The notes below the pieces were generated by a model. That model was not told the DNA's origin, did not search any database, and saw nothing but the letters and a program-made list of their open reading frames with translations. DNA of 15,561 nucleotides from Bacteroidales bacterium (GTDB lineage Bacteria > Bacteroidota > Bacteroidia > Bacteroidales > UBA932): NCBI GenBank assembly GCA_024681565.1, contig JAILAO010000100.1, positions 1 to 15,561 of the forward strand, given 5' to 3'. Positions 15,268-15,561 of this stretch are shown one piece after another. Made by a program: the position numbers and the translations under genes. How positions within the stretch are numbered: position 1 is the first letter of the stretch; each line of letters opens with the position of its first letter.

Positions 15268-15561
15268 ATGCGACTCATACGGACTCATACCGGGATTCTG
15301 TTCCTAGTCCTCTTGCTTCTCCTCGCAGCGGCGAAGCCTGCCCGCGCCCAGTTCCTGGACGGTTCTTCGGGACTGATGCTTGCTCCTTCCGGGGACATGC
15401 ACCCGTCGGGGACTTTCATGATTACCAATACCTGGCTGAACCCGAATGTGCTTCCTCCTTTTCCCTGGGGTTATTATACCTTTGGCTACAGTTTCAATAT
15501 TACCTTCTGGTCCCGATTTGAGTTTGCATATATACTGACTTTGATCAACGGCAAGAAAATG
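15268..15561 (+). CDS. Secreted YjbH-like exopolysaccharide outer-membrane protein, 3' partial
   Basis: The reading frame from the ATG at 15268 stays open for 98 codons to the end of the window. It starts with a clear Sec signal peptide (positively charged MRLIRTHTG, then a Leu-rich core, cleavage after ARA before QFLDG). The mature start SSGLMLAPSGDMHPSGTFM resembles the TG-(hydrophobic)-P-(S/A)-x-x-(M)-x-x-DGT pattern of YjbH-type proteins, followed by alternating aromatic/hydrophobic stretches (YYTFGYSFNITFW, FEFAYIL) that look like outer-membrane beta strands. In E. coli, yjbH belongs to an exopolysaccharide operon. The placement next to manC and a capsule export operon agrees with such a role. 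Family assignment rests on about 70 mature residues from memory, so it is moderate; that it is a real exported protein is much surer. Confidence 0.7.
   Translation, partial: MRLIRTHTGILFLVLLLLLAAAKPARAQFLDGSSGLMLAPSGDMHPSGTFMITNTWLNPNVLPPFPWGYYTFGYSFNITFWSRFEFAYILTLINGKKM

Overview
This 15.6 kb window looks like a GC-rich genome of the order Bacteroidales, probably an uncultured gut or rumen lineage. The support is: enzymes typical of Bacteroidetes polysaccharide-utilisation loci, lipoprotein signal peptides, no Shine-Dalgarno-like sites before most starts, and three matches to the Bacteroidetes -7 promoter box TAnnTTTG in the two AT-rich intergenic gaps. The genus cannot be named from the sequence alone. 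Eleven genes are not present; I support ten coding regions, the first cut by the left edge and the last by the right edge.

Bases 1-6835 hold the end of a plant cell-wall degradation operon on the + strand: a very long GH43 / F5-8C / FN3 / E-set / CE1-like esterase fusion (5' end outside the window), a stand-alone paralogue of its esterase half, and a lipoprotein GH3 enzyme with an inserted PA14 domain. Gaps are 7 and 10 bases. The enzyme set fits removal of side chains and ester groups from arabinoxylan or a similar hemicellulose, followed by hydrolysis of the released xylo- or gluco-oligosaccharides. No SusC/SusD pair or regulator is visible. The operon ends at a strong intrinsic terminator (6856-6896).

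Bases 7007-12853 hold a second + strand operon for capsule or exopolysaccharide export and its control: Wza-like outer-membrane export lipoprotein, Wzc-like co-polymerase/tyrosine autokinase with an 11-tyrosine tail, a PHP-type tyrosine phosphatase (CpsB/YwqE family) that would dephosphorylate that tail, and a membrane-bound CapD/WbpM-type nucleotide-sugar 4,6-dehydratase. The genes are packed with gaps of 1, 0 and 11 bases. No glycosyltransferase, flippase or polymerase is in the window.

Bases 12857-15138 hold manC-manA on the - strand, convergent to the capsule operon with only three bases between the stop codons. ManA makes mannose-6-phosphate from fructose-6-phosphate and ManC makes GDP-mannose, a precursor for mannose, fucose or rhamnose units of surface glycans. 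The 129-base gap 15139-15267 carries divergent promoters; on its right, from 15268, starts a secreted protein resembling YjbH-type exopolysaccharide outer-membrane proteins, cut by the window end. Thus the left 45% is glycan breakdown and the right 55% is glycan synthesis and export. I see no mobile element, CRISPR array, tRNA or rRNA. I do not see a clearly new biological system; the best leads are the fusion enzyme and its duplicated esterase, a possible loss of the GH43 base, the split layout of the capsule genes, and an A10 tract inside the manC promoter spacer.
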